Positions 35,245-43,263 of a stretch of DNA of 64,000 bases are shown here, one piece after another. Position 1 is the first letter of the stretch. Each line of letters begins with the position of its first letter. Source of the DNA: UBA3076 sp964646435 (GTDB lineage: Bacteria; Desulfobacterota; Dissulfuribacteria; Dissulfuribacterales; UBA3076). The notes under the pieces are model-generated. The model was not told the origin of the DNA. It did not search any database and worked only from the letters and a program-made list of their open reading frames with translations. The DNA lies in assembly GCA_964646435.1 (NCBI GenBank), contig CAZYEJ010000006.1:1-64000 (forward strand), written 5' to 3'. The position numbers and the translations under genes were made by a program.

Positions 35245-35357
35245 AACCGCAAAGACGCAAAGAACGCAAAGTTAAACACAAAGAAGATACTTATCCAGCC
35301 GGTAACGGTCCGGCTGGATAAAAAGTATTTCTTAGCGTCCTTAGCGTCTTCGCGGTT
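35245..35357. repeat. Inverted-repeat element with long perfect central hairpin
   Basis: Ends AACCGCAAAGACGCAAAG and CTTAGCGTCTTCGCGGTT are diverged inverted copies. At the centre TTATCCAGCCGG and CCGGCTGGATAA (35291-35302, 35310-35321) form a 12-bp perfect stem with a 7-nt loop. The ends belong to the common AACCGCAAAGACGCAAAG repeat type. The rest of the 34999-35489 gap has no gene. Confidence 0.7.
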
Positions 35358-35489
35358 CAATTTACCGTGAAAATACCTCGTAGTGGTAAAAAAAACATAC
35401 AAAGGCTAATCGCTTAATTTAGGTTATAATAAAAGGCTGCCGGCTGCCTGGCAGAGAGCGAATAATTACACCCAAGGAGATTTTTCAGG

Positions 35490-35822
35490 ATGCGACAATA
35501 CGTAGTAGATGAACTCAGAGCAGATGAAGTTGAAAAAATTAAAGAGTATTTGGACGAACACTGTGATCTTTCAGATATGGTGGGGCTTTACTGGCTTAAA
35601 ATACCAGATGATATCCTTTCTCAAACACAGTATGAACATAAGAACTGCCAGCCCCATTGCGCAGCCATAGAGCTGGGAAACAAATGGGTGAAGTTTGAGA
35701 TGCTGGTTAGGAGCCGCCAGAAGATAAGATGTGAATGTGTGTGTTATGCAACTCCTCAGCAAAGGACTTTTTTGTTGTCTTTTGTCGATAATCTTCTGGA
35801 CCAGACAGGAATAAGAATATGA
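35490..35822 (+). CDS. Cys-rich small protein, unknown
   Basis: A 110-residue soluble protein with AAGGAG 10-15 bases before the ATG, so it is very likely translated. It has six cysteines, at residues 25, 53, 57, 81, 83 and 85, and HKNCQPHCAAIELG near 50-63 gives an H-x2-C-x2-HC cluster. CECVC near 81 adds a dense patch. This could bind Zn or an Fe-S cluster (inference). I do not recognise the family. It stands alone between repeats. Confidence 0.75.
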   Translation: MRQYVVDELRADEVEKIKEYLDEHCDLSDMVGLYWLKIPDDILSQTQYEHKNCQPHCAAIELGNKWVKFEMLVRSRQKIRCECVCYATPQQRTFLLSFVDNLLDQTGIRI

Positions 35823-35855
35823 GTAACTGTTCAAAAGTTCAGGGCTTACGGAAAA

Positions 35856-36140
35856 GATGAACATCGAACATCGAACGTCCAACATCGAACATCGAATGGG
35901 AAAAGATGAAAAAACAGAATTATGATTTGGAAAAAAGGCTGCTAATAAAAAACCTGAACTACTAAATAATATTTTAGAGAAAACAGAAGAATTAATTAAG
36001 ATTTTCGTTACGAGTATCAAAAGGGCTGAAAAGAAACAGAAATAGCCGTTGAATGTTCGGTATTGAATGTTCGTTTTTCATTCGATGTTGGACGTTCATC
36101 TTTCAATGTAACCTCTGAACCCTGAACCTGTAAACGCTTA
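35856..36140. repeat. CATCGAAC-type repeats flanking a broken four-helix-bundle gene
   Basis: CATCGAACATCGAACGTCCA near 35863 and, inverted, TTCGATGTTGGACGTTCATC near 36080 flank the gene remnant. The right-hand module recurs at 45838-45915. It ends with GAACCTGTAAACGCTTACC (to 36142), the palindromic-element end sequence, 11 bp before the next gene. Confidence 0.7.
35906..36043 (+). pseudogene. Remnant of a four-helix-bundle (23S rRNA IVP / S23 type) protein gene
   Basis: One frame begins ATG then KKQNYDLEKRLL, the usual opening of four-helix-bundle proteins (YDLE.R). A second frame then reads NKKPELLNNILEKTEELIK, then IFVTSIKRAEKKQK and a stop, the usual last helix of the same family. The roughly 70 residues normally between are missing and the halves are out of frame, so an internal deletion is inferred. 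The final codons plus downstream repeat recur at 45815-45838 after the HD gene. Confidence 0.65.
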
Positions 36141-36152
36141 CCAAAAAGGAGT

Positions 36153-37265
36153 ATGGAGATGCCTCAACTCAACATTGACTGTGAAGGCCCTATAACCCAG
36201 AATGACAATGCCTATGAGCTTTGTGATGCCCTGATACCTGAAGGAGGAAATTTCTTTGCCAGGGTCAGCAAATACGACGATTATCTTGCAGATATAGAGA
36301 AAAGGCCGGGCTACAAGGCAGGAGACACCCTCAAGCTGGTCCTTCCCTTTTTAATGGCTTGCGGGGCTACCAATAAAAAAATGGAAGAATTTTCAGAAAA
36401 AACCCTGATACTCCTTCCAGGGGCAAGGGATATGCTTCCAAAGATAGCCGGCTTGATGCCTACTTTTATCATAAGCACAAGCTATTGTCCGTATCTCCAG
36501 GCGCTCTGCAAGGTATCCGGTTTCCCTGAAGATCAGGTCTACTGCACTTCTCTGGAACTGGACCAATATGAGCTCACGGGACAAGAACAAAACAGACTTA
36601 AGGAACTGGCTTCGGAGATTGCCGGCCAACCCCTTCTTTCCTGGCCTGAAGAGGCAGAGAATATCAGAAATCTCAGCAATGAGAACCAGGCACTGGTGAG
36701 CCGTCTGGATACCATGTTTTGGGAAGAGATTCCAAAAATGCGGATCGGAAAAATACTGTCAGATGTAAACCCGGTTGGCGGCTTTGAAAAGGCAAGAGCT
36801 GTTGAAGATAGCCTCAAAAAGACAGGACTTACCTTATCAGAAGTACTCTACGTAGGAGACAGTATTACCGATGTACAGGCCCTGGAGCTGGTTAAAAACG
36901 CAGAAGGTGTGGCTATTTCCTTTAACGGGAACCGCTATTCCATAAAAGCAGCCAAGTGGGCATGCATGTGTGGTAACACCACAATCATCGGGGCCATTGC
37001 CAGGCTCTTGATCCTGAACGGCATGGAAGCCATGGATGAACTCATGGCAGATATGGATAGTGACCAGGCTGAGGGGACAGACTTTCTGGATGCCTTGGCA
37101 TCAATGGGGGTTGAACCTGCCTTCCTTGAGCCGCTCCGGCTGCTCAGAGACAAAGACGTTCCAAGACTCTTCCTCGTCAATAGTACTAACATCTTTGATG
37201 TAATAAAAGACAGTGAATACATAAGGAAAAACGTGAGGGGCCTCAGTGTCGGAGAACTTGGATAG
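36153..37265 (+). CDS. HAD-like protein of the EhaR/COG4030 type
   Basis: A 370-residue protein whose opening, NIDCEGPITQNDNAYELCDA, then YDDYLADIEKRPGYKAGDTL, resembles the methanogen protein annotated as energy-converting hydrogenase A subunit R (COG4030). It keeps HAD features: Asp in IDCEGP near residue 8, ISTSY near 108 and VGDSITDVQAL near 234. The phosphatase substrate is unknown, and no hydrogenase genes are nearby, so the Eha name should not be taken as a function. AAAGGAG lies 8 bases upstream of the ATG. Confidence 0.75.
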   Translation: MEMPQLNIDCEGPITQNDNAYELCDALIPEGGNFFARVSKYDDYLADIEKRPGYKAGDTLKLVLPFLMACGATNKKMEEFSEKTLILLPGARDMLPKIAGLMPTFIISTSYCPYLQALCKVSGFPEDQVYCTSLELDQYELTGQEQNRLKELASEIAGQPLLSWPEEAENIRNLSNENQALVSRLDTMFWEEIPKMRIGKILSDVNPVGGFEKARAVEDSLKKTGLTLSEVLYVGDSITDVQALELVKNAEGVAISFNGNRYSIKAAKWACMCGNTTIIGAIARLLILNGMEAMDELMADMDSDQAEGTDFLDALASMGVEPAFLEPLRLLRDKDVPRLFLVNSTNIFDVIKDSEYIRKNVRGLSVGELG

Positions 37266-37270
37266 GATTG

Positions 37271-38581
37271 CTATTTTAATAATGTGCCAAAAGCCATTCC
37301 CTTTTCAGCCTTTGTGATTCGGACCGGCAGGATCTGATTTTTAAGGTCTGCCTGACCTCTTCCGGTTTCCTCAATCAGCACAGGAATATAGTTTGGAGTA
37401 AGCCCTTTCCACAGATCAGTCTCTTTGTCTTGCTGCTCCACGAGGCACTCAAATATTTTTCCTACCTGCGAACGGTAAAAGGCCTGCTTTTTTTCGTTTC
37501 CCAGATTCCTGACAGCCTTGCCTCTTCTCGCCTTTTCTTTTTTGGGTACCATGTCATTCATTGCTGCAGCAACAGTCCCTGGCCTGGAAGAAAATGGAAA
37601 TGCATGGACATATGTAATAGGGAGTCCTGAGATCAATTCCATTGTCTTTTCAAAAGCAGACTCATCTTCCCCTGGAAACCCGACCAGCACATCCGCCCCT
37701 ATGGCTGCATCAGGCATGGCAGCTCTTAGCTCCATAATAAGATTTCTGTAATAAGAAGAGGTGTAGTGACGGTTCATACGTTTCAGGATTTTATCAGAAC
37801 CGCTTTGAAGAGGAATGTGCCAGTGCGGACAGAAATTTGGGGTGGAACTTGCCCATGATATTATGTCCGGAGTGAGTTCTGAGGGTTCTATGGAGCTTAA
37901 ACGAAATCTCAGTTGAGGAAAGGCCGTGCATAGGCTTTTCAACAGGTCCAGAAGAGATGTCTTTTCCGGCAGGTCCTCACCATACATACCTATGTGAATC
38001 CCGGTAAACACAACCTCCTTTATCCCTTCCCGAATCATGGTCTTGACCTGTTTTTTCACCAATTCAGGGGCAAGGCTCCTACTCCTTCCTCGTGCGTAAG
38101 GTACGATGCAGTATGTGCAAAAGGAATTACATCCGTCCTGAATTCGTACAAAAGCCCTGGTCCTTCCCAATTGGCGTCTTACAGTAAAGGGCGCGATGGT
38201 TGTAACTCTGGAAATACTGCCGACATAGAATTCCATGCCGTCTTCGATCTCAAAGGCAAGGTCTACAAGTTGCGCCTTTTGGCCGTTTCCTATGAGACAT
38301 ACCTGGCCAGGAACCGCCTCCAGGATTTCCTGTGCTCCTACCTGGACATAACAACCAGTGGCTATGATTCGTGATTTTTTTCTGGATCGCCTCAGTCTTC
38401 TGAGTATCTGCCTCGACTGATAGGCAGCCTTTGAAGTCACTGTGCACGTATTTACAACGTAGATATCAGCTTCCTGAGTGTAATTGACAATATCCGCTCC
38501 CTTTGAGATAAAACCCTCTGCCAGGGCGGCAGTTTCAAACTGATTGACCTTGCATCCGAGGGTGTAAAGGGCTACTCGCAT
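37271..38581 (-). CDS. mtaB: tRNA t6A37 methylthiotransferase MtaB
   Basis: A 436-residue MiaB-type radical-SAM enzyme that converts t6A to ms2t6A at position 37 of tRNAs reading ANN codons. The UPF0004 domain has TLGCKVNQFET near residue 8 (first cluster Cys), VNTCTV near 44 and ATGCY near 75. The radical-SAM cluster is CNSFCTYCIVPYARG near 150. TRAM occupies about 370-432. It overlaps the end of mnmA by 10 bp and is the last gene of the minus-strand run that starts with mlaE. Confidence 0.95.
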   Translation of the reverse strand: MRVALYTLGCKVNQFETAALAEGFISKGADIVNYTQEADIYVVNTCTVTSKAAYQSRQILRRLRRSRKKSRIIATGCYVQVGAQEILEAVPGQVCLIGNGQKAQLVDLAFEIEDGMEFYVGSISRVTTIAPFTVRRQLGRTRAFVRIQDGCNSFCTYCIVPYARGRSRSLAPELVKKQVKTMIREGIKEVVFTGIHIGMYGEDLPEKTSLLDLLKSLCTAFPQLRFRLSSIEPSELTPDIISWASSTPNFCPHWHIPLQSGSDKILKRMNRHYTSSYYRNLIMELRAAMPDAAIGADVLVGFPGEDESAFEKTMELISGLPITYVHAFPFSSRPGTVAAAMNDMVPKKEKARRGKAVRNLGNEKKQAFYRSQVGKIFECLVEQQDKETDLWKGLTPNYIPVLIEETGRGQADLKNQILPVRITKAEKGMAFGTLLK

Positions 38582-39654
38582 ATTGAACCACCCCCAAGTA
38601 CCAGATCATCCAGATAAAAGACTGCGAACTGACCTGGTGTTATGGCCCATTGGTCTGAGAAAAAGCAGACATGAACCTTGCCGGATTCCAGAAGTTCCAA
38701 CTTTGCAGTGCCCCCTGCGTGACGATAGCGTATCTTTACTGTACATGGCTGTTTAAGGGCAATATCAGGGGACACCAGCCAGTTAACATGTTCCACAAGG
38801 AATTCTCCTGCCCAGAGGTTATGCTCTTTCCCAACTACCAGCCGGTTGTTTTTCCTGTCCAGGGCAGCAACGTAATATGGCGTTTTATCCGGGACACCAA
38901 TACCCTGTCTCTGGCCTACGGTATAGGCATATAGTCCTGCATGTCTTCCGAGCACCTTCCCGTCTACGGTGACAATGTCTCCGGGCAGGTTATTAAAAAG
39001 GCCTCTCTTTTCCAGAAAGGTCCGGTAATTACCTTTCAGGAAGCAAATCTCCTGGCTTTCTTTCTGCGCTAAAGCTAAAAGGCCTGTTTCAGCAGCCTGT
39101 TTCATTACATCTTTTTTGGTGCGGTCTCCAAGCGGGAATATCAACCTTGGAATGGCCTCTTTAGGTATCTGATGCAGAAAATATGACTGGTCTTTTTTTA
39201 GATCTTTTGCCTTGAAAAGGCCTGTCTGACTATTTAAAAACTTTTTTGCCCGGGCATAGTGGCCTGTGGCCAGATAATTAACACCAAGCGAGTCTGCCAG
39301 AGACAGGCCAATAACTACTTTGATCCTGTCATTGCATATTACGCAGGGGTTTGGGGTTAGCCCTTTATTGTAGGATTTTTTAAAATATGAGATTACCTCG
39401 TTCTCGAATTTTTCTGCTTCATTCAGACAGTGAAGTCTGATGCCGAGATGTTTTGCCACACTCTTTGCTGCAAGAAGACCTGTGCCGGGACATCCTTCTG
39501 GAAGGATATCAAGAAAAAATGCCTCAGTATGCCATCCGGCCTGAAGGAAATCATAGGCCGCAAAGGCGCTGTCCACCCCCCCGCTCAAGGCTACTAGAAC
39601 AGATCTATTTTTTGGCTCTTGGCTTTGAGCTTTGAGCTTTGAGCTTTCCTGCAT
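38572..39654 (-). CDS. mnmA: tRNA-specific 2-thiouridylase MnmA
   Basis: A 360-residue MnmA, which adenylates U34 and puts sulfur on C2 of tRNA-Lys, -Glu and -Gln. PP-loop SGGVDSAF is near residue 24. The catalytic cysteine pair is in NPCVICNDRIK near 100 and ESQEICFLKGNY near 196. GHYAR and QSYFLH are present. The first 17 residues (QESSKLKAQSQEPKNR) are encoded by a tandem AGCTCAA repeat and have no family counterpart. ATG 39654 is preferred over TTG 39660. A NIL-ferredoxin gene ends 6 bp upstream. Confidence 0.95.
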   Translation of the reverse strand: MQESSKLKAQSQEPKNRSVLVALSGGVDSAFAAYDFLQAGWHTEAFFLDILPEGCPGTGLLAAKSVAKHLGIRLHCLNEAEKFENEVISYFKKSYNKGLTPNPCVICNDRIKVVIGLSLADSLGVNYLATGHYARAKKFLNSQTGLFKAKDLKKDQSYFLHQIPKEAIPRLIFPLGDRTKKDVMKQAAETGLLALAQKESQEICFLKGNYRTFLEKRGLFNNLPGDIVTVDGKVLGRHAGLYAYTVGQRQGIGVPDKTPYYVAALDRKNNRLVVGKEHNLWAGEFLVEHVNWLVSPDIALKQPCTVKIRYRHAGGTAKLELLESGKVHVCFFSDQWAITPGQFAVFYLDDLVLGGGSICE

Positions 39655-39660
39655 TCTCAA

Positions 39661-40089
39661 TCAGGCCAGGACTTTGTCCTTGCTGAATCGAATTTCCATA
39701 GCCCTCACAGGGCAGACTGCTACACAGAGTTCACACCCTGTACATTCTTTGGGGTCAAAGATCACTTCCATAGTCTTTCGATCCATGTACAGTGCATGAC
39801 TAGGGCAGATCCCGGTACAGGCACCACACTGGTAACATATGTCATCGTTTCTGCGAATTTCCTGTTCTACGGATTTTACGCTAACACCCAGATCCTTCAG
39901 ATAGCGAATTCCCTCTCTTACATGTTTTTTGTGCCCGGTGAGTTCAAGTACCATTAGGCCTTCTAGGCCAGGGAGTATTTTTGCCTTAAGTATGTTAAAG
40001 GACAGATCATATTTGCGACTGAAATTACAGATCAGGGGTTTATCTGTGACCTCCGGCGGAAAGCGGAGAACAAGGACCTTTGTGTACAT
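39661..40089 (-). CDS. NIL-domain 2[4Fe-4S] ferredoxin
   Basis: A 142-residue protein. The NIL ligand-binding-like domain covers residues 1-76. Two classical [4Fe-4S] motifs follow: Cys 85, 88, 91, 95 (CYQCGACTGICP) and Cys 116, 119, 122, 126 (CTGCELCVAVCP). NIL-ferredoxins of methanogens and sulfate reducers act in sulfur incorporation from sulfide (homocysteine formation with a COG1900 partner). Here it lies 6 bp before mnmA and 5 bp after mlaA, so a role in supplying electrons or sulfur to tRNA thiolation is suggested by position only. Confidence 0.93.
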   Translation of the reverse strand: MYTKVLVLRFPPEVTDKPLICNFSRKYDLSFNILKAKILPGLEGLMVLELTGHKKHVREGIRYLKDLGVSVKSVEQEIRRNDDICYQCGACTGICPSHALYMDRKTMEVIFDPKECTGCELCVAVCPVRAMEIRFSKDKVLA

Positions 40090-40094
40090 GTCAG

Positions 40095-40889
40095 TTATTC
40101 CTTAACTGCCTCTTCGCGGTACTGAATATAGGCATCTTTAAAAGCAGCATAAGGATCCAGTGCGGATTCTTTAAGGTCTTCGTATTCGCCGATGGAAAGG
40201 GATGTCTCGTTAACCACTTCATATGATCTGGCGCCCAAGGAAATATAAAAAGGTCTTATATAGCTGACAGGTTGAAGAAAACAGTCACCCACAAATCCTA
40301 CTGAATCACGCAGGGTAGAAGGGCCGAGAATCGGCAAGACAATGTAAAAGCCATTGCCGATACCCCAGGTACCCAGGGTCTGTCCCGTGTCCTCCGGCGG
40401 TGGGTTCAGCCAGGGATACTTTTGGGCCGGATTGAAAAATCCAAGTATGCCGACTGTGCTGTTAAAGACAAATCGGCATGTACCCTGTCCAGCCCTCTTG
40501 AATTTGATCTGGAAGATATCGTTTACGAACCGCATAGGAAATCCGATGTTGTAAAAGAAGTTTTTAACTCTAATACGAACCGGTTCAGGAGTGATAAATC
40601 CATAACCACGGGCAACGGGTTTAAGAAATTTGAAGTAAAAGAAATCATTAAAGACAAAAATGCCCCTGTTAAGCCTTTCCAGGGGGTCACGTACATAAGG
40701 TACTGCTTCGTCTTCTTCTAAATCGTCTGTCCAGTCATCGTATTCATCCTGGGGGGCAGTCTCTTCGCCAGTATTTGCTGGTAGAGAAGTCCCCTGTGCA
40801 AGGACCTTTGGACAATTGGCATCATATCCGGCAAAGAAAAACAAAAATACCAGTGTGAAAGAGATTAAAGCTGCGCGATTTACCTTCAA
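40095..40889 (-). CDS. mlaA: MlaA (VacJ) outer-membrane phospholipid protein
   Basis: A 264-residue MlaA-family protein that removes phospholipids from the outer leaflet of the outer membrane and passes them to MlaC. The core begins DPLERLNRGIFVFNDFFYF near residue 67, with FVNDIFQIKFKRAG, STVGILGFF and ILGPSTLRDSVG. The N-terminus is a signal sequence, but no clear lipobox is seen: the Cys lies in GYDANCP and a signal-peptidase I site VLAQ is nearby. E. coli MlaA is a lipoprotein, so lipidation here is doubtful. About 40 acidic residues separate signal and domain. Confidence 0.94.
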   Translation of the reverse strand: MKVNRAALISFTLVFLFFFAGYDANCPKVLAQGTSLPANTGEETAPQDEYDDWTDDLEEDEAVPYVRDPLERLNRGIFVFNDFFYFKFLKPVARGYGFITPEPVRIRVKNFFYNIGFPMRFVNDIFQIKFKRAGQGTCRFVFNSTVGILGFFNPAQKYPWLNPPPEDTGQTLGTWGIGNGFYIVLPILGPSTLRDSVGFVGDCFLQPVSYIRPFYISLGARSYEVVNETSLSIGEYEDLKESALDPYAAFKDAYIQYREEAVKE

Positions 40890-40932
40890 GACTCACCTCC
40901 ACATTTTCCGTTGAATAGAGCGGTTTAATCCG

Positions 40933-41538
40933 TTAGGGCTTTCCCTTGTTGACCTTATCACGTAATTGCTGTAACAGGTCCTCTGGAGTCTTTTTCTGTA
41001 GGATCTTATTGAATTGGCTCCGGTAGTTCCTTACCAAACCCACGCCCTCTACAATGACATCGTAACTCCTCCATTCTCCGTGTCTGTAAATGACTCTGTA
41101 ATTTATCAGGATCTGCTCGGATGCCTTTACTATATTGGTTTCCACTTTTGCCTTGTTTTTGGAAAGCATCGTTGCCTTGCCATAGATTACCTTTTCGTCA
41201 GTATATTCCTGGATTCTATCCAAGTAGATATCTTCCAAAAATCTGGTAAACAGGCCGGAGAATTTATCCATCTGTTCAGGTGTAAATGCCTTCCTGTTTC
41301 TGCCGAGCGCCCTTCTGGAAATTTCATCATAATCAAAAAGTATCTCCGCAAGGGTCCTAAGTTTTTGACGCTGGACCTCTCTGGTCGACTCCTCTTTGTA
41401 GGCAGGGTCACGCAGGATGGTGAGTACTTCGTCTACCGAGGTCCTGACAAAATCAAGGGCTCCATCAGTTTGAGTCGAAGCTGAAACCGGAAGGGCAAGA
41501 AAGAGAATAAGTAAAATTATTACAGATTGCCTTTTCAT
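40933..41538 (-). CDS. mlaC: MlaC periplasmic lipid shuttle
   Basis: A 201-residue MlaC/Ttg2D protein that carries phospholipid between MlaA and the MlaFED complex. Signal peptide at residues 1-20 (ends VSAST). The family core includes VDEVLTILRDPAYK near 36, FDYDEISRRALGRNRKAFTP near 73 and the C-terminal EWRSYDVIVEGVGLVRNYRS near 155. Located between mlaD and mlaA in the expected order. Confidence 0.95.
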   Translation of the reverse strand: MKRQSVIILLILFLALPVSASTQTDGALDFVRTSVDEVLTILRDPAYKEESTREVQRQKLRTLAEILFDYDEISRRALGRNRKAFTPEQMDKFSGLFTRFLEDIYLDRIQEYTDEKVIYGKATMLSKNKAKVETNIVKASEQILINYRVIYRHGEWRSYDVIVEGVGLVRNYRSQFNKILQKKTPEDLLQQLRDKVNKGKP

Positions 41539-41577
41539 ATTGCGCCTCTTTGAATATCAGATAAGGTCGAAAACAAA

Positions 41578-42024
41578 TTACACGCTCCCAAAAGTATATT
41601 TACTGATTAATTCCTCAAGGTCAATAGCTGATTCAGTTTCCGTAATGGTTTCGCCGGGCTGAAGTATAATATCAGAGCCGCCCGGCGTAATTTTGATAAA
41701 TTTATCTCCAATCATGCCGCTTGTTTTGACTGATGCAATGGCGTCGTCTGTGATTTGAACATCCTTATGGATTTTGAGTCTCACCAAGGCCATCTCTCTT
41801 TCCAAATCCAGGCCGATTTTGCTGACACGCCCAATCTCAACACCGGCCATCTCCACGCTGCTATCGGTTTTCAGACCGGAAACCGAATTGAAGCGTGCGT
41901 ACAGGATGTAATTCTCTCCCCCGATAAGTTCCATCTTGCCCAACTTGATGGTAAAATAGCCAACACAAAGAAGACCGATAAAGACAAATATGCCCACGAT
42001 TGTTTCCATGGAATACTTTTTCAT
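41578..42024 (-). CDS. mlaD: MlaD, MCE-domain component of the Mla transporter
   Basis: A 148-residue MlaD with one N-terminal membrane helix (residues 7-25) and a single MCE domain at about 38-117 (SVSGLKTDSSVEMAGVEIG, TSGMIGDKFIKITPGG). It forms the hexameric lipid-binding ring on the inner-membrane complex. It is the short form, in contrast to the long MCE protein at 33495, and fits a system that uses a soluble shuttle. Overlaps mlaF by 4 nt. Confidence 0.95.
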   Translation of the reverse strand: MKKYSMETIVGIFVFIGLLCVGYFTIKLGKMELIGGENYILYARFNSVSGLKTDSSVEMAGVEIGRVSKIGLDLEREMALVRLKIHKDVQITDDAIASVKTSGMIGDKFIKITPGGSDIILQPGETITETESAIDLEELISKYTFGSV

Positions 42025-43256
42025 GCTGTTTCACCGTGTTTTATACACTCGAGATGAGCGATTATTTTTTGATGTGACAAGGCCTGTTCTATTAAGGAAT
42101 CCATATCTGTCCCAGGTCCGGCTTCGGCCAGTCCGGCCAATATGGAAAAACTGAAACAGGCTTTAGGATAGCTTTTGGCCTGGAAAATTTCCTGTTTCTG
42201 CAGGTCTATTGCCAATTCATCGATGACCTGTTTGGCTTTTTTAAGACCTGTATGTGGCAGGACCATCAGAATCTCGTTTTGACTATACCATGCAGAGGTA
42301 TCTGCCGTGTCGAAATGGTCCTTTATAAGCATCGCAAGGCACTGGACAATTTGTTGGGCTGCTATATGGCCGATATGCTTATTGATCTGTTCCAGATTAT
42401 CTATGGTAAACATTATAACAGGAAAACTTTCCTGAAGACGGTTCACGCTGTCCATTTCCTGAATGAGCATGTCCTTGACGTCTTGTTTGGTGTTCAATCC
42501 TGTCAGCTCATCCTTTAGGTTTGTCTGACCTTTGATGAATTCTTGAACGACCGGGTTTTCAGACTGCTCAAGTTCTATGGGTGTGCCCTGGAAGGGAATC
42601 TTGCCCTTATCGATGATGGCGACACGATTAGAAATGAAAAAGACATCCGGGATATCGTGACTGACCAGAACGGCTGTAAACCCAATTTTTTTCTGGTGAT
42701 GTGCGATCATACCCAAGACCGCATTTTTGCGGAGTGGGTCAAGACCAGTGGTCGGTTCGTCAAAAAGGATGATCTTGGGTGCAGTGACGAGTGCCCTGGC
42801 CAAGGCTACACGCTTCTGCATGCCACCAGAGATCTGGGACGGGTACTTGTAGGTGACCTCGGAAAGCTCCATCTGATCAATTTTGGCCAGTACCTTGCTT
42901 TTTATAGCGTCTTCTCGCAGCCTGGTTTTTTCTCTGAGCGGCAGGGCAATATTTTCAAAAACCGTAAGTGAGTCAAACAGGGCGTTATTCTGGAACATGT
43001 AACTTGCCTGCCGTTTGAATGATTTTCGCTCTTTCCGGGTCAAGCCTTTGAGTTGCTTGCCATTGAAAAGGATTTTTCCCTCATCAGGCTTGAGCAGGCC
43101 AATGATGTGTTTGAGCAAGACGCTTTTGCCCTCTCCGCTTTTACCGATAATTGTCGTGATGTCACCTTCAAAAATGGTAAGATTGAGCCTATCAAGGATA
43201 GTTCGGGTGCCAAACCGTTTGGTCACTTTTTTTAATTCTATCAGCGGAACAGTCAC
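42021..43256 (-). CDS. mlaF: MlaF ATPase fused to a C-terminal degenerate GGDEF-like domain
   Basis: A 411-residue protein, about 140-150 residues longer than usual MlaF. Residues 1-245 are a complete Mla-class ATPase: Walker A GKSGEGKS (38-45), signature SGGMQKR (143-149), Walker B IILFDEP (162-168), H-loop His 200. Residues 249-400 read as a GGDEF-type nucleotide cyclase fold: DELTGL at 249-254, FTIDNLEQINKHIGH at 283-297 in place of DxDxFKxxNDxxGH, YSQNEIL at 324-330 in place of YGGDEF, then FSILAGLAEAG near 370. With SQNEI for GGDEF it should be catalytically dead but could still bind a nucleotide or act as a protein-binding module. No MlaB is encoded in this locus. Confidence 0.9.
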   Translation of the reverse strand: MTVPLIELKKVTKRFGTRTILDRLNLTIFEGDITTIIGKSGEGKSVLLKHIIGLLKPDEGKILFNGKQLKGLTRKERKSFKRQASYMFQNNALFDSLTVFENIALPLREKTRLREDAIKSKVLAKIDQMELSEVTYKYPSQISGGMQKRVALARALVTAPKIILFDEPTTGLDPLRKNAVLGMIAHHQKKIGFTAVLVSHDIPDVFFISNRVAIIDKGKIPFQGTPIELEQSENPVVQEFIKGQTNLKDELTGLNTKQDVKDMLIQEMDSVNRLQESFPVIMFTIDNLEQINKHIGHIAAQQIVQCLAMLIKDHFDTADTSAWYSQNEILMVLPHTGLKKAKQVIDELAIDLQKQEIFQAKSYPKACFSFSILAGLAEAGPGTDMDSLIEQALSHQKIIAHLECIKHGETA

Positions 43257-43263
43257 GACGTCC

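Noticed and set aside
36153..37265. Naming the HAD-like gene as a true hydrogenase subunit
   Set aside because: No hydrogenase or Eha gene is nearby, and the protein itself shows phosphatase-type motifs.
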